A stretch of DNA of 64,000 nucleotides, taken from Paractinoplanes ovalisporus. GTDB lineage: Bacteria > Actinomycetota > Actinomycetes > Mycobacteriales > Micromonosporaceae. Below are positions 34,859 through 43,125 of the stretch, one piece after another (within the stretch, counting starts at the first letter, position 1; each line of letters starts with the position of its first letter). The position numbers and the translations under genes were made by a program. The notes under the pieces are model-generated. The model had not been told where the DNA came from. It was given only the letters and a program-made list of their open reading frames with translations, and did not search any database. Location: assembly GCF_016834655.1 (NCBI RefSeq), contig NZ_JAENHP010000001.1, forward strand, positions 992,001 to 1,056,000, written 5' to 3'.

Positions 34859-35729
34859 GGGCGGAGTTCCTCTCGGGCACGGGCGGCGGGCTGCCTCGAC
34901 GTCGGTCGCGAATCAGCCGTACGGGAATGAGCAGCAGATACGCCGCTACCAGCAGAAGCACCACCGACGAGGCCGAGGTCAGCGCGACGCCGTAGGAAAG
35001 GGAGGCGGTCCAGCTGAGCAGCAGTCCCGCGTAGCCGACGCCGGCGATCAGCACCGTGCCGAGGACGGCCATCACGGCGAGCCGGTCGGTCACCATGCGG
35101 GCGGCGGCCGCCGGGACGATGAGCAGCGCCACCACCAGGATCGTGCCGACCGCCCGGACCGCGGCCACGACGACGAGGGCGACGATCACGTTGAGCCACA
35201 GGTCGATCCACGCGATCCGGTAACCGGCCGCGGCGGCTCCGGCCGGGTCGAACGTACGGAAAATCATCGCCCTCGCCCCGATCAGCAACGCGACCAGAAC
35301 CACGGCGGCCAGCACGGCGGTCTCGGCGATCTGGTGCGGCGTCACGGTCAGCAGCCGTCCGAAGAGGAACGACGTCAGATCCGAGGTGTACGAGGACCGG
35401 CGCGAGACGAGCACGACGCCGATCGAGAACATGGCGGTGAGCACGACGGCCGTCGCGGTGTCGTCGGAGACCCGGGCGCCGCGGGTCAGCACGGTCAGCA
35501 CCACGGCGGTGAGCAGCGCGGCGACGAGCGCGCCGATGAACACGCCCTCCAGTCCCCCGGCCACAAATCCGATGACCACGCCCGGGAAGACGGTGTGGGT
35601 GAGCGCGTCGGAGACGAAGGAAAGGCGCCGGGCGTACACAAAAACGCTGACGGGGCCGCAGATCAGGGCCAGCAGCACGATCTCGGTGAGCGCCCGGCTC
35701 ATGAAGTGCAGCTCGAACGGTGCGATCAC
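34842..35729 (-). CDS. Zn/Mn ABC transporter permease
   Basis: A 295-residue ABC-3 family permease: LICGPVSVFVYARRLSFVSDALTHTVFPGVVIGF near the start and GTILVVALLIVPAAAARM near 205. GTG 35729 overlaps the ATPase stop (GTGA). The paired, non-identical permeases are typical of manganese/zinc importers of the SitCD/MntBC style. Confidence 0.92.
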   Translation of the reverse strand: MIAPFELHFMSRALTEIVLLALICGPVSVFVYARRLSFVSDALTHTVFPGVVIGFVAGGLEGVFIGALVAALLTAVVLTVLTRGARVSDDTATAVVLTAMFSIGVVLVSRRSSYTSDLTSFLFGRLLTVTPHQIAETAVLAAVVLVALLIGARAMIFRTFDPAGAAAAGYRIAWIDLWLNVIVALVVVAAVRAVGTILVVALLIVPAAAARMVTDRLAVMAVLGTVLIAGVGYAGLLLSWTASLSYGVALTSASSVVLLLVAAYLLLIPVRLIRDRRRGSPPPVPERNSAHELVG

Positions 35730-36463
35730 GGCTCGATCAGCACCATGTCATTGTCAAGATCAACGACGCTTCCCCCGTACGTCCGTCGCAGCGGCCCGGC
35801 CGTCAGGGTCTCGGCCGGAGGGCCGACCGCCCACTGCCGCCCGTTGAGCAGGCAGACCAGATCGGCCAGTTCCCGCGCCACCGCGAAGTCGTGCGTGCTG
35901 ACGACCAGCGCGGCCCCGTCGGCGCTCAGCTCGCGCAGCACCCGCACGATGGCTTCCTGGCTCACCACGTCGACGCCGTTGAACGGTTCGTCGAGCAGCA
36001 GCAGCCGGGGTTCGGCGGCGATGGCCCGGGCCAGCAGCACCCGTTGACGCTGCCCGCCCGAGAGCGTGCCGAACCGGTGCGAGGCCCGGTCGGCCAGCCC
36101 GACCCGGTCCAGAGCCTCGGCCACCGCGCGCCGGTCCTCGGTGCGGGCCGGTCGCCACCAGCCGATCCGCCGGTAGCGCCCCATCATCACGACCCGCCGC
36201 ACGCTGATCGGGAAGTCGGCGTCGAGAGTGTCGGTCTGCGGCACATAGCCCGCGCGGCCGCGCTCGCCGCCGAGCACCTCCGCTTCCCCTCGCAGAACCG
36301 GCACGAGCCCCAGCATCGACTTGATGAGCGTCGACTTGCCGGCGCCGTTGGGCCCGACCAGCGCCAGCCGCTGCCCGGCCCGAAGCTCGAGATTCACATC
36401 GGTGAGAACCGCGCGGCCTTGATAGCCGAGGCTCACACCCGCATATCGCAGGGCCAGTGTCAT
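35726..36463 (-). CDS. Zn/Mn ABC transporter ATP-binding protein
   Basis: A 245-residue ATPase from ATG 36463 (MTLALRYAGVSLGY): Walker A GPNGAGKST, Q-loop YVPQTD, signature LSGGQRQRV, Walker B LLLLDEPFNGVD, switch His in VSTHD. It is the first gene of the operon ATPase-permease-permease-ArsR. No substrate-binding (ZnuA/MntA) gene is present on either side. The upstream 188 bp up to the palindromic site stays open in frame but is GC-rich low-complexity sequence and not protein-like. Confidence 0.92.
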   Translation of the reverse strand: MTLALRYAGVSLGYQGRAVLTDVNLELRAGQRLALVGPNGAGKSTLIKSMLGLVPVLRGEAEVLGGERGRAGYVPQTDTLDADFPISVRRVVMMGRYRRIGWWRPARTEDRRAVAEALDRVGLADRASHRFGTLSGGQRQRVLLARAIAAEPRLLLLDEPFNGVDVVSQEAIVRVLRELSADGAALVVSTHDFAVARELADLVCLLNGRQWAVGPPAETLTAGPLRRTYGGSVVDLDNDMVLIEP

Positions 36464-36650
36464 CGTCCGCCCCTCTGTTCCGGGCGCCCGGGCGCCCTCG
36501 TTCCGCGGCGCCCGCTCGCCGAACGCCGCCACCACTGAGCGCGCTCGGAGCGCCTTGCTCGCTGCTCGCTCTCCCCACGCCTCTGTCCTGGACGCCCGCG
36601 CTTCGAGGCCCCGCTCGGGAACCTCCGCGCTCCAACGCCCTCGAGCCAGA

Positions 36651-36677
36651 ACGATAATCGTTTTCAAAAATTATCGT
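36651..36677. promoter_or_regulatory. Palindromic metal-regulator site (Zur-box-like)
   Basis: ACGATAAT (36651-36658) and ATTATCGT (36670-36677) form a perfect inverted repeat around CGTTTTCAAAA in otherwise very GC-rich DNA. The inner ATCGTTTTCA resembles the actinobacterial Zur half-site. It lies 188 bp before the ATPase start and should give zinc- or metal-dependent control of the transporter operon. No zur gene is in the window; DtxR and ArsR are the local candidates. Confidence 0.7.
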
Positions 36678-36728
36678 CTAATTGCGAGATGGCGATCCGT
36701 GCATCCGTCCGGCCCGCGCCGCGCGAAC

Positions 36729-37172
36729 TCAGGGCCGCATCGCCCGCGTCACGTCCGTCAGGAACTGGGTGACAATGCGACGGGAGTCCTCGTCGAGGGA
36801 ACGGCTCAGGGCGTCGATGGCCAGAATCGAGGGGCGCAGGAGTTCCAGCGTGGCCCGCAACGCCGACGGGGTGGCCGAAACCGTGACTCGGCGGCGGTCC
36901 GAAGGATGGCTCGTGCGCTCCACGTGGCCGGCGCTCTCGAGACGGTCGATCAGCACCGTGGCCGACGCCGAGCGGATGCCCAGACGCGACGCGATCTCGG
37001 CCGGCCCCATCGGGCCGTGTTGCTGCAGCAGGGACAGGGCGTTCATGTCGGTGCCGTTGACGCCGAGCTCCCGCGAGGCCCGCGCCGCCAGTTCCCGCGA
37101 AGCGCCGATGAGCTGCTGGACCGCGAGGGTCGTGTCGGCGAGCTCGGGCAGGAGGCTCTGATCGTCGCTCAT
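36729..37172 (-). CDS. MarR-family transcription regulator
   Basis: A 147-residue MarR protein: winged helix GPMGPAEIASRLGIRSASATVLIDRLESAGHVERTSHPSDRRRVTV with dimer helices at both ends. The wing motif DRR is intact. ATG 37172 overlaps the stop of the 91-residue gene upstream (ATGA), so the two are one unit. Ligand unknown. A palindromic site lies about 140 bp upstream of the pair and is probably its own operator. Confidence 0.92.
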   Translation of the reverse strand: MSDDQSLLPELADTTLAVQQLIGASRELAARASRELGVNGTDMNALSLLQQHGPMGPAEIASRLGIRSASATVLIDRLESAGHVERTSHPSDRRRVTVSATPSALRATLELLRPSILAIDALSRSLDEDSRRIVTQFLTDVTRAMRP

Positions 37173-37444
37173 CGGTGTTCCCGCACCTTGGGCAGCGGCC
37201 ATCCGATGAAGTCGGCGACGTCCTCGTCGGGGGTGGATTCCTGGGTCACCCAGTCTTCGAGGGCGCGGCACAGCGAGGGCGGCACCCCGGCCGTGGCGAT
37301 GTCGGGCCACACCGCCTCGCCGAACAGGTCGTCCACGCCGACCCAGCCGGCCAGCACCAGCCGCCCCTCGTCGGCCAGGAAGGGCGCCTCCAGATAGCGC
37401 CGCACATGGTCGCGGCAGGCCTCGTCACCGTGGCGCGAGCCCAT
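37169..37444 (-). CDS. Small protein of unknown function co-transcribed with MarR
   Basis: A 91-residue acidic protein, start MGSRHGDEACRDHVRRYLEAPF, with a central VLAGWVGVDDLFGEAVW segment and no membrane helix or known motif. It overlaps the MarR gene by ATGA and is the first gene of the pair, so it may modulate or sense together with MarR. I do not recognise a family. Confidence 0.65.
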   Translation of the reverse strand: MGSRHGDEACRDHVRRYLEAPFLADEGRLVLAGWVGVDDLFGEAVWPDIATAGVPPSLCRALEDWVTQESTPDEDVADFIGWPLPKVREHR

Positions 37445-37584
37445 CAGCCACCGCCCGATTCATCGGCAGCCCACCGCCGGGGCACGTTGCGCTCGATACC
37501 GACGCCCATCAGCAGGCACCACCTCACGCACTCGATCCGCCCCACGCCCGTCCGCCCTGATCATCACCCAATTCCCGCGAGATA

Positions 37585-37616
37585 GCTAGACTCTCTAGCA
37601 TCTCGATCAGAGAGCT
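37585..37616. promoter_or_regulatory. Candidate MarR operator (nested inverted repeats)
   Basis: GCTAGA-CTC-TCTAGC (37585-37599) is a perfect inverted repeat, and TCTCTAGC pairs again with GAGAGCTA at 37609-37616. The AT-richer stretch stands between the MarR gene pair and the aldehyde dehydrogenase gene, about 140 bp upstream of the pair's first codon. Confidence 0.55.
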
Positions 37617-37709
37617 AACCCACGTCGCCGCCACCGACGCGCCCTCAGCTCAGACGGCGGAGACTGCCACGGTTCCATCCGACGTGCGGGCAGCCGGCGC
37701 CACGAAGGG

Positions 37710-39131
37710 TCAGGCGGTCAGGGCGATGTATTTCTCCTCCAGGAACTCCAGAATCCCCTCGGTCCCGCCCTCACGCCCGAGCCCGCTCTGCTTCACCCCG
37801 CCGAACGGCGCCGCCGGATCGCTGACCACGCCCCGATTCACGGCCACCATCCCCGACTCGAGCCGGCGAGCGACCGCCACCGCCGGACGCTCCTCGCCGA
37901 AGACGTACGCCATCAGGCCGAACTCGGTGTCGTTGGCCATCCGCACCGCCTCGTCGACATCGGTGAAGCGCACCACGGCGGTGACCGGCCCGAAGATTTC
38001 CGTACGGTTGATGACCGACCCGTGCTCGACGCCGGTGAGCAGGGTGGCGTCGTAGAACGCGCCCGCGGCCCGGCCACCCCGCCGCAGAGTGGCCCCTTCG
38101 GCGACGGCCGCGTCGACCAGCGCGGCCACCTTCTCGCACTCGGCCCGCGAGACGCACGCGCCGAGCTCGTTGGCCCGGTCGAGTCCGGGGCCGGCCGGGA
38201 TCGCCCCGAGGGCGGCGTCCATCCGGGCGACGAACTCGTCGTGCACCGAGTCGTGCACATAAAAACGGTTGGCCGACGTACAGGCCGACCCGCCGTTACG
38301 CATCTTCGCGAGCAGGGCACCCGCCACCGCTTCGCCGAGGTCGGCGCCCGGCAGCACGATCAGGGGCGCGTTGCCGCCCAGCTCCATCGACGTGTTGACG
38401 ACCCGGTCGGCGCACGCGTGCAGCAGTTGCCGGCCGACCTCGGTCGAGCCGGTGAACGACAGCTTGCGCACCTCAGGCCGGTCGAGCATCAGTTGCACCA
38501 TCGGCCCGGTCGGCACCGGCGTGACCAGGTTGACCACCCCGGCCGGGAGCCCGGCGCGGAACAGGGCCTCGACCACGTACGCGGCGGTCAGCGGAGTTTC
38601 GCGGGCGGGCTTGAGAATTGTCGTGCACCCGGCGGCCAGGGCCGGCGCCAGTTTGCGCGTGGCCATCGCGGCCGGGAAGTTCCACGGCGTGATGAGCAGC
38701 GACACACCCACGGGCTGCCGGTCGACGATGATGCGTTTGTCCCCGGCGGGCGAGAGCCGGTAGTCGCCATGCACTCGGACGGCCTCCTCGGCGAACCATC
38801 GGAAGAACTCGGCCGCATACCTGGCTTCGGCGACCGCGTCGGCCCAGGCTTTGCCGTTCTCGCGCACGATGACCTCGGCCAGGTCGTCGGTCTCGGCGGC
38901 CAGGATCTCGTACGCGGCCCGCAGCAGTTCACTCCGTTCGCGCGGTGGTGCGGCCGCCCAGCCGTCCTGCGCGGCGGCGGCCGCGTCGACGGCGTCGTGG
39001 CAGTCGCCCGCGGTCGCGATCGCGAAGCGGGCCACGGTCGACTGGTCGGCCGGGTCGACCACCTCGAAGCGGCCGCCGTCCGCGCCGGGCCGCCATTTGC
39101 CGTCGATGAACAGGTCGGATCGCAGCGTCAT
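37710..39131 (-). CDS. NAD(P)-dependent aldehyde dehydrogenase (succinate-semialdehyde-dehydrogenase-like)
   Basis: A 473-residue ALDH: ITPWNFP at 147-153, LKPARETP with the cofactor Lys, FTGSTEVG at 226-233, catalytic E250 in ELGGNAP and nucleophile C284 in GGSACTSANR (the usual GQ before Cys is GGSA). It oxidises an aldehyde to the acid. It is transcribed divergently from the DUF6282-1 gene and both share a copy of the 21-bp regulon palindrome, which places it in the island's pathway, probably on the aldehyde released by the HpcH-type aldolase or TPP enzyme (inference). Confidence 0.9.
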   Translation of the reverse strand: MTLRSDLFIDGKWRPGADGGRFEVVDPADQSTVARFAIATAGDCHDAVDAAAAAQDGWAAAPPRERSELLRAAYEILAAETDDLAEVIVRENGKAWADAVAEARYAAEFFRWFAEEAVRVHGDYRLSPAGDKRIIVDRQPVGVSLLITPWNFPAAMATRKLAPALAAGCTTILKPARETPLTAAYVVEALFRAGLPAGVVNLVTPVPTGPMVQLMLDRPEVRKLSFTGSTEVGRQLLHACADRVVNTSMELGGNAPLIVLPGADLGEAVAGALLAKMRNGGSACTSANRFYVHDSVHDEFVARMDAALGAIPAGPGLDRANELGACVSRAECEKVAALVDAAVAEGATLRRGGRAAGAFYDATLLTGVEHGSVINRTEIFGPVTAVVRFTDVDEAVRMANDTEFGLMAYVFGEERPAVAVARRLESGMVAVNRGVVSDPAAPFGGVKQSGLGREGGTEGILEFLEEKYIALTA

Positions 39132-39143
39132 GTCGTTGATCCT

Positions 39144-39164
39144 AATGTCGGACCGTCATACAAT
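39144..39164. promoter_or_regulatory. Regulon palindrome, copy 1
   Basis: Half-sites AATGTCGGAC and GTCATACAAT around a central C; the right half matches the derived consensus at all ten positions, the left at seven. It lies 7 bp before the DUF6282-1 start and 13 bp before the aldehyde dehydrogenase start, so bound protein would block both. Confidence 0.72.
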
Positions 39165-39170
39165 CTAGCG

Positions 39171-40160
39171 ATGTCCGACGCGTTCCTGGCCGCCCTTCCC
39201 GAGGGCTTCGGCTCACTGCTGCACGGCGCGATCGACGTGCATGTCCACGGTCAGCCCGATGTGTCGGCGGCGCTGCCCAACCGGGGTTCCGACGTCGATG
39301 TGGCGCGGCTGGCTCACGCGTACGGTATGTCGGGCTGGGTTCTGAAGTCGCATCTCTGGCCGACGACCGACCGGGCCCGAGCGGTCACGCAGGCGTTGGC
39401 CGGGATCCACCGCCCGGCGACCACGATCGAGCCGAGCGCGGCCGCCGGAGCCCAAAGCCCGGCGGCCACAACCGGTTTCCGGGTGTTCGGCAGCATCACG
39501 CTCAATCCCCCGGTCGGCGGTCTCGAACCGGCCGTGGTCGAGATGGCGGCGGCCCACGGCGCGCGGGTGGTGTTCCTGCCGACGTGGGGTTCGGCCGCCG
39601 ACATGGCCCGCGACGGTTACATCACGAGGCTGCTGCGGCGGTCGGCACCCTCGTTCGACGAATACGCGGCCCGCCAAGCCGTCGCGCTCTGCGATCCGAG
39701 CGGGCGATTGTCCCTACGGGCAAGGGAAGTTGCCGACGCCTGCCGCGCGCTCGGCCTGGCGCTGGCGACCGGGCACGCCTCGCCCGCCGAGAGTCGCGCC
39801 GTCGCCGCGTATGGCGCCGAGATCGGGCTACGGGTGCTGGTCACCCATCCGCTGCACTACACCACCGACCCGGCCGAGCTGCGCGAGTTCGCCGACATGG
39901 GTGCGCTGCTCGAGTTCTGCAACGCTCCCCTGCTGCATCCGGAGGGACATTTGCGCGTACGGGATGTGCACGATGCTCTGACGGCCGTCGGCGCCGACAA
40001 TGCGGTCCTCACCACCGACGTGTTCAGCCGCTGGGTGCCGCCCGAGCCGGAATGCCTGCGCATGTTCGTCGAACAACTCGCCCACCTCGGCTGGACCGCC
40101 GAGCAGATCCGCACGATGGTCGCCACCAACCCCCTCACCTTCTTAGGAGAACCGGCATGA
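39171..40160 (+). CDS. DUF6282-family putative metal-dependent hydrolase, copy 1
   Basis: A 329-residue protein with an amidohydrolase-like N terminus GAIDVHVHGQPDV (HxH metal pair near residue 24), GWVLKSHLWPT, GHASPAES and VLVTHPLHYTT, ending NPLTFLGEPA as TIM-barrel amidohydrolases do. DUF6282 proteins are uncharacterised; the pattern suggests a hydrolase of a cyclic amide, imide or lactone. First gene of the operon DUF6282-CMD-MBL, preceded by the regulon palindrome. A second, diverged DUF6282 gene lies at 56730. Confidence 0.78.
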   Translation: MSDAFLAALPEGFGSLLHGAIDVHVHGQPDVSAALPNRGSDVDVARLAHAYGMSGWVLKSHLWPTTDRARAVTQALAGIHRPATTIEPSAAAGAQSPAATTGFRVFGSITLNPPVGGLEPAVVEMAAAHGARVVFLPTWGSAADMARDGYITRLLRRSAPSFDEYAARQAVALCDPSGRLSLRAREVADACRALGLALATGHASPAESRAVAAYGAEIGLRVLVTHPLHYTTDPAELREFADMGALLEFCNAPLLHPEGHLRVRDVHDALTAVGADNAVLTTDVFSRWVPPEPECLRMFVEQLAHLGWTAEQIRTMVATNPLTFLGEPA

Positions 40161-40720
40161 GAGTCGCCCACGTCGATCCGGCGGACATGACCGACGCCCA
40201 GCGCGCGCTCTACGACCGCTACGCCACCGGACCGCGGGCCACGCCGGACAATCCGTTCCTGCTCGTCGCGCCGGACGGCCGGTTGCAGGGCCCGCCGGCG
40301 ATCTGGGTCCTCAGCCCCACGTTCGGCTCGGCGCTGCAACAGATCGGCGCCGCTGTCCGGTTCGGTTCGGCGCTGCCCGCGCGGGCCTGCGAGATCGCCA
40401 TCCTGCTGGTCGGTCACCACCACCGCAGCCCGTTCGAGCTGTACGCCCATGAGCGGGCGGGCGCGGCGGCCGGACTGACGCCGGCGGACCTGGCCGCGCT
40501 GGCCGACGGCAAGGATCCGGCCGACCTGACCGAGGTGGAAAGCGCGGTGCTGCGGTCCACGCGGGCGATCCTCGACCACGGCACCCTCGACGAGACCGAG
40601 TTCCGGGAGGCGTCCGGGGTGCTCACCGAGGCCGGGTTGTTCGAGCTGGTCACGATCGTGGGCTACTACACGATGGTCGCGTTGCAGCTGGCCGTCTTCG
40701 ACGTGCGGCCGCCGGCGTGA
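40157..40720 (+). CDS. Carboxymuconolactone decarboxylase-like (AhpD-fold) protein
   Basis: A 187-residue AhpD-fold protein: RACEIAILLVGHHHRSPFELYAHERAGAAAGLT is the family's core helix pair, with His replacing the Cys residues of peroxidase-type members and keeping the pattern of non-redox CMD relatives. Expected role: decarboxylation or isomerisation of a lactone or dienoic acid. ATG overlaps the DUF6282 stop, and its own stop overlaps the MBL gene start (GTGA), so the three proteins are made together. Confidence 0.82.
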   Translation: MRVAHVDPADMTDAQRALYDRYATGPRATPDNPFLLVAPDGRLQGPPAIWVLSPTFGSALQQIGAAVRFGSALPARACEIAILLVGHHHRSPFELYAHERAGAAAGLTPADLAALADGKDPADLTEVESAVLRSTRAILDHGTLDETEFREASGVLTEAGLFELVTIVGYYTMVALQLAVFDVRPPA

Positions 40721-41544
40721 ACTGGTCGATCCAGATCCTCGAGTACGGCTACGTCGACCGGTTCCCGGCCAGCAACCTGTTCGCCGCCCAGCCGAACGAG
40801 GGCCACCGCCGGATGCCTTACTGCTTCGGACTGCTGCGCTCGGCCGGCCGATGCATCCTGGTCGACACCGGCTTCGCCGACGAGGCCGTCTATCGGCGGC
40901 TCACCACCAAATACGGCGAGACGCGGTGGCGGCATCCGGTCGACGCGCTGGCCCGGGTTGGTGTCTCGCCCGGCGACGTCGACACGATCCTGTTGACCCA
41001 CAACCATTTCGACCACGCCGGCTGCCTGGACGCGTTCCCGGACGCGCACATCTGGATCCAGCGGCGCGAGGTCGAGTCGTACGTCGCCGCGGCCGCCCGG
41101 CCCGGCCGGTTCGAATTCCTGACCCGCTCGTGCCAGGCCGACCTGCCGCAGGTCCTGGCGTCACGGCCGTCGACGCTGGCCGACGGTTTCGCCACCGTGG
41201 CCCCGGGGGTCGAGCTGCGGCCCGCCTTCGACACCCACACCGCGGGGTCGCAGGTCGTCGCGGTCACCAATGACACCGATGGCACGTGGGTGTTCGCCGG
41301 CGACAACGTCTACAGCTACGAGAACTTGGAGGGCCTGCACGGCGACGGCGTGCTGGCGCCGATCGCCATGACCACCGGCAGCGCGGCCACATGGCTGAGC
41401 TTCGCCGACGACCTGCTGGCCGGGGTGGGCGGCGACACCCGGCGCGTGTTGCCGTTCCACGAGGCGGCCGTCTGGGACCGTTTCCCCTCCACCGAGGGGC
41501 CCGACGGCCTGCACGTGGCCGTGGTCTCGACGGCCGGCGACTGA
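40717..41544 (+). CDS. Metallo-beta-lactamase-fold hydrolase (lactonase-like), copy 1
   Basis: A 275-residue MBL-fold enzyme with the dinuclear motif THNHFDHAG (H95, H97, D99, H100), FDTHTAGSQ (third His) and FAGDNVYSYE (bridging Asp), and a C-terminal FHEAAVWDRFP. The order resembles quorum-quenching lactonases (AiiA-like), consistent with opening a lactone ring. Third gene of the module. Its last codons (STEGPDGLH to the stop) are tandemly copied twice after the gene. Confidence 0.85.
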   Translation: MNWSIQILEYGYVDRFPASNLFAAQPNEGHRRMPYCFGLLRSAGRCILVDTGFADEAVYRRLTTKYGETRWRHPVDALARVGVSPGDVDTILLTHNHFDHAGCLDAFPDAHIWIQRREVESYVAAAARPGRFEFLTRSCQADLPQVLASRPSTLADGFATVAPGVELRPAFDTHTAGSQVVAVTNDTDGTWVFAGDNVYSYENLEGLHGDGVLAPIAMTTGSAATWLSFADDLLAGVGGDTRRVLPFHEAAVWDRFPSTEGPDGLHVAVVSTAGD

Positions 41545-41689
41545 CAAGCCCGATTCCCCGTCCACCGAAGGGCCCGACGGCCTGCACGAGGCCGTGATCT
41601 CGACGGCCGGCGACTGACCAACCCGATTCCCCATCCACCGAAGGCCCGACGGCCTGCACGAGGCCGTGATCTCGACTACCGGTGACTGA
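41545..41689 (+). repeat. Two downstream copies of the MBL gene's 3' end (72-73 bp)
   Basis: CACCGAAGGGCCCGACGGCC through GCCGGCGACTGA recurs; the stop codon appears at 41542, 41615 and 41687. Copies keep 85-95% identity with the coding original, so the duplication is recent. The last copy ends in GGTGACTGACCTG, from which the next gene's frame opens. Confidence 0.93.
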
Positions 41690-41756
41690 CCTGATTCCCC
41701 GTACGCGGCGGGCTCGATTGCCTCAAGGTTGCGGTTCGGGTGCCGATGCCTCAGCC

Positions 41757-42926
41757 GTGAACAGACGCTCCCGGTGGTTGGTGATGGTGGCGGTGGCCGG
41801 GGCAGCGGCCGGTGGCGCCGCCTGGGGTGTGCGCCGCGGCCGGGCCGAGGCAGTCGAACTCGCACGAGCGGGCCTCCCCAGCGCGCCTGACGTTGCCGCG
41901 GCGACGGCCGAGGCGCCCGGCAGCCCGGGTGCGCCGACACCGGTGACACAGGCCAGGCTGAAGCTCGCAGCGCAGGGCGACCCGACACCGGTGACACAAG
42001 GCGGGCTCGCGCCTGCCACGCCAGTCGAGTCGACACCAACGGCCCCGACCGAGCCGCAGCAGGGCGAGCCGACACCGGTGACGCGGGACGAGCGGACACC
42101 GGTGACGCGAGGCGAGTCGACATCGGTGACGCGGGATGAGCCGACATCGGTGACGCGAGGCGAGCGGACACCGGTGACACCGGGCGAGCCGCAGCAAGGC
42201 GAGCCGTCGAAGGCGGCACCCCGGCGGCGGCCCATGGTCCTGGTGGCCGGCGTGGTGGCGGCCGCGGCCGGCATCACGGCCGTCGCCACATACATCCATC
42301 GCGCCCCGGAAGCCGAGCCCTATGAGTCGGACCCCGCCGCGGTCGCGGAGTTCGAGGCCCGACTGTGGGAATCGAGTCCGTGGCTCTACGCGACACCGGT
42401 CCCGCCCGCGGCGATCGACCCCGCGACGACCGCCGGGGCTCCGACGGTGAACCCGCGGCCCACCAGCCCGCCGCCGGCGGTCCCGGCGGGCGGCGGGGTC
42501 CTGCCGTCCGACGGCGCCGTCGTCCTGCCCGGCGACTCAGGCGAGGAGATGACGCTCCGCGTGATCCGGATCGCCAACCCGGTCGGGCCGTTCGACCCGC
42601 GGAACCCGCACGCGCCCTACCTGCCACCGCGACTCGGCTACCGGCACATCGAGGTCGTCGTCGAGATCAGGAACACCGGCGCCGTCCCGTTCCTGTCCGA
42701 CGTCGAAAAATACAGCCGGATCGTCGGCAAGGACGGTCGCTCCTACCCGCACGACCCCGAGTTGAGCGCGACCCGCCAGCTCCAGAACCCGGCCCGGCTC
42801 GATCCCGGCTCGTGGACCGAGCGCGAAATCGTCTTCGAGCTGAAGGGCGAAGTCGACCCGGCCCGCTTCCGCCTGAGCACCCATCCCGGAGAGGCCGGCC
42901 AGACCCAGGAGTGGCAGCTCACCTGA
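41757..42926 (+). CDS. Membrane protein with repeat linker and DUF4352-like extracellular domain
   Basis: From GTG 41757 (a GTG at 41682 inside the repeats is the alternative) a 389-residue protein. It has a membrane helix at about 6-24, a low-complexity linker of TPVTRGE-type units, a second helix near 165-185 (VLVAGVVAAAAGITAVATYI), a proline-rich stalk and a beta-sandwich resembling DUF4352 (MTLRVIRI, YRHIEVVVEIRNTGAVPF, LDPGSWTEREIVFEL). DUF4352 domains occur in surface lipoproteins and antigen-like proteins. No regulon palindrome is near, so it may not belong to the catabolic island. Confidence 0.65.
   Translation: MNRRSRWLVMVAVAGAAAGGAAWGVRRGRAEAVELARAGLPSAPDVAAATAEAPGSPGAPTPVTQARLKLAAQGDPTPVTQGGLAPATPVESTPTAPTEPQQGEPTPVTRDERTPVTRGESTSVTRDEPTSVTRGERTPVTPGEPQQGEPSKAAPRRRPMVLVAGVVAAAAGITAVATYIHRAPEAEPYESDPAAVAEFEARLWESSPWLYATPVPPAAIDPATTAGAPTVNPRPTSPPPAVPAGGGVLPSDGAVVLPGDSGEEMTLRVIRIANPVGPFDPRNPHAPYLPPRLGYRHIEVVVEIRNTGAVPFLSDVEKYSRIVGKDGRSYPHDPELSATRQLQNPARLDPGSWTEREIVFELKGEVDPARFRLSTHPGEAGQTQEWQLT
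42069..42190 (+). repeat. 24-bp in-frame repeats in the DUF4352-protein linker
   Basis: Five units of eight codons (TPVTRDER, TPVTRGES, TSVTRDEP, TSVTRGER, TPVTPGEP), with looser copies back to about 41938. The DNA core of the best units is CACCGGTGAC, a perfect palindrome. Confidence 0.85.
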
Positions 42927-43026
42927 GCACCCACCCGGAGGAAGCCAGCCAGACCCAGAAGTGGCAGCTCACCTGAGCACCCACCCCGAGGAAGCCAGCC
43001 AGACCCAGAAGTGGCAGCTCACCTGA
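42927..43026 (+). repeat. Two downstream copies of the DUF4352 gene's 3' end (50 bp)
   Basis: GTGGCAGCTCACCTGA occurs with stops at 42924-42926, 42974-42976 and 43024-43026, an exact 50-bp period. As 50 is not a multiple of three, the copies are not coding in frame. Confidence 0.95.
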
Positions 43027-43125
43027 GGCGGGCCGCCGCGGTCAAACCGGCGCGGGACCGGACTCAGATCGTCCCGCGCCGCGCCGATAAGCCCCTCCGG
43101 ACACCGGACTGGCTGAGGGCGGGGA

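Noticed and set aside
36464..36667. N-terminal extension of the metal-transporter ATPase
   Set aside because: The frame is open, but the sequence is low complexity, unlike any ATPase N terminus, and would start inside the Zur-like palindrome.
41545..43026. Mobile element or integration scar around the DUF4352 and GGDEF genes
   Set aside because: The flanking repeats are tandem copies of local gene ends, not terminal repeats or target duplications, and no transposase or integrase is present.
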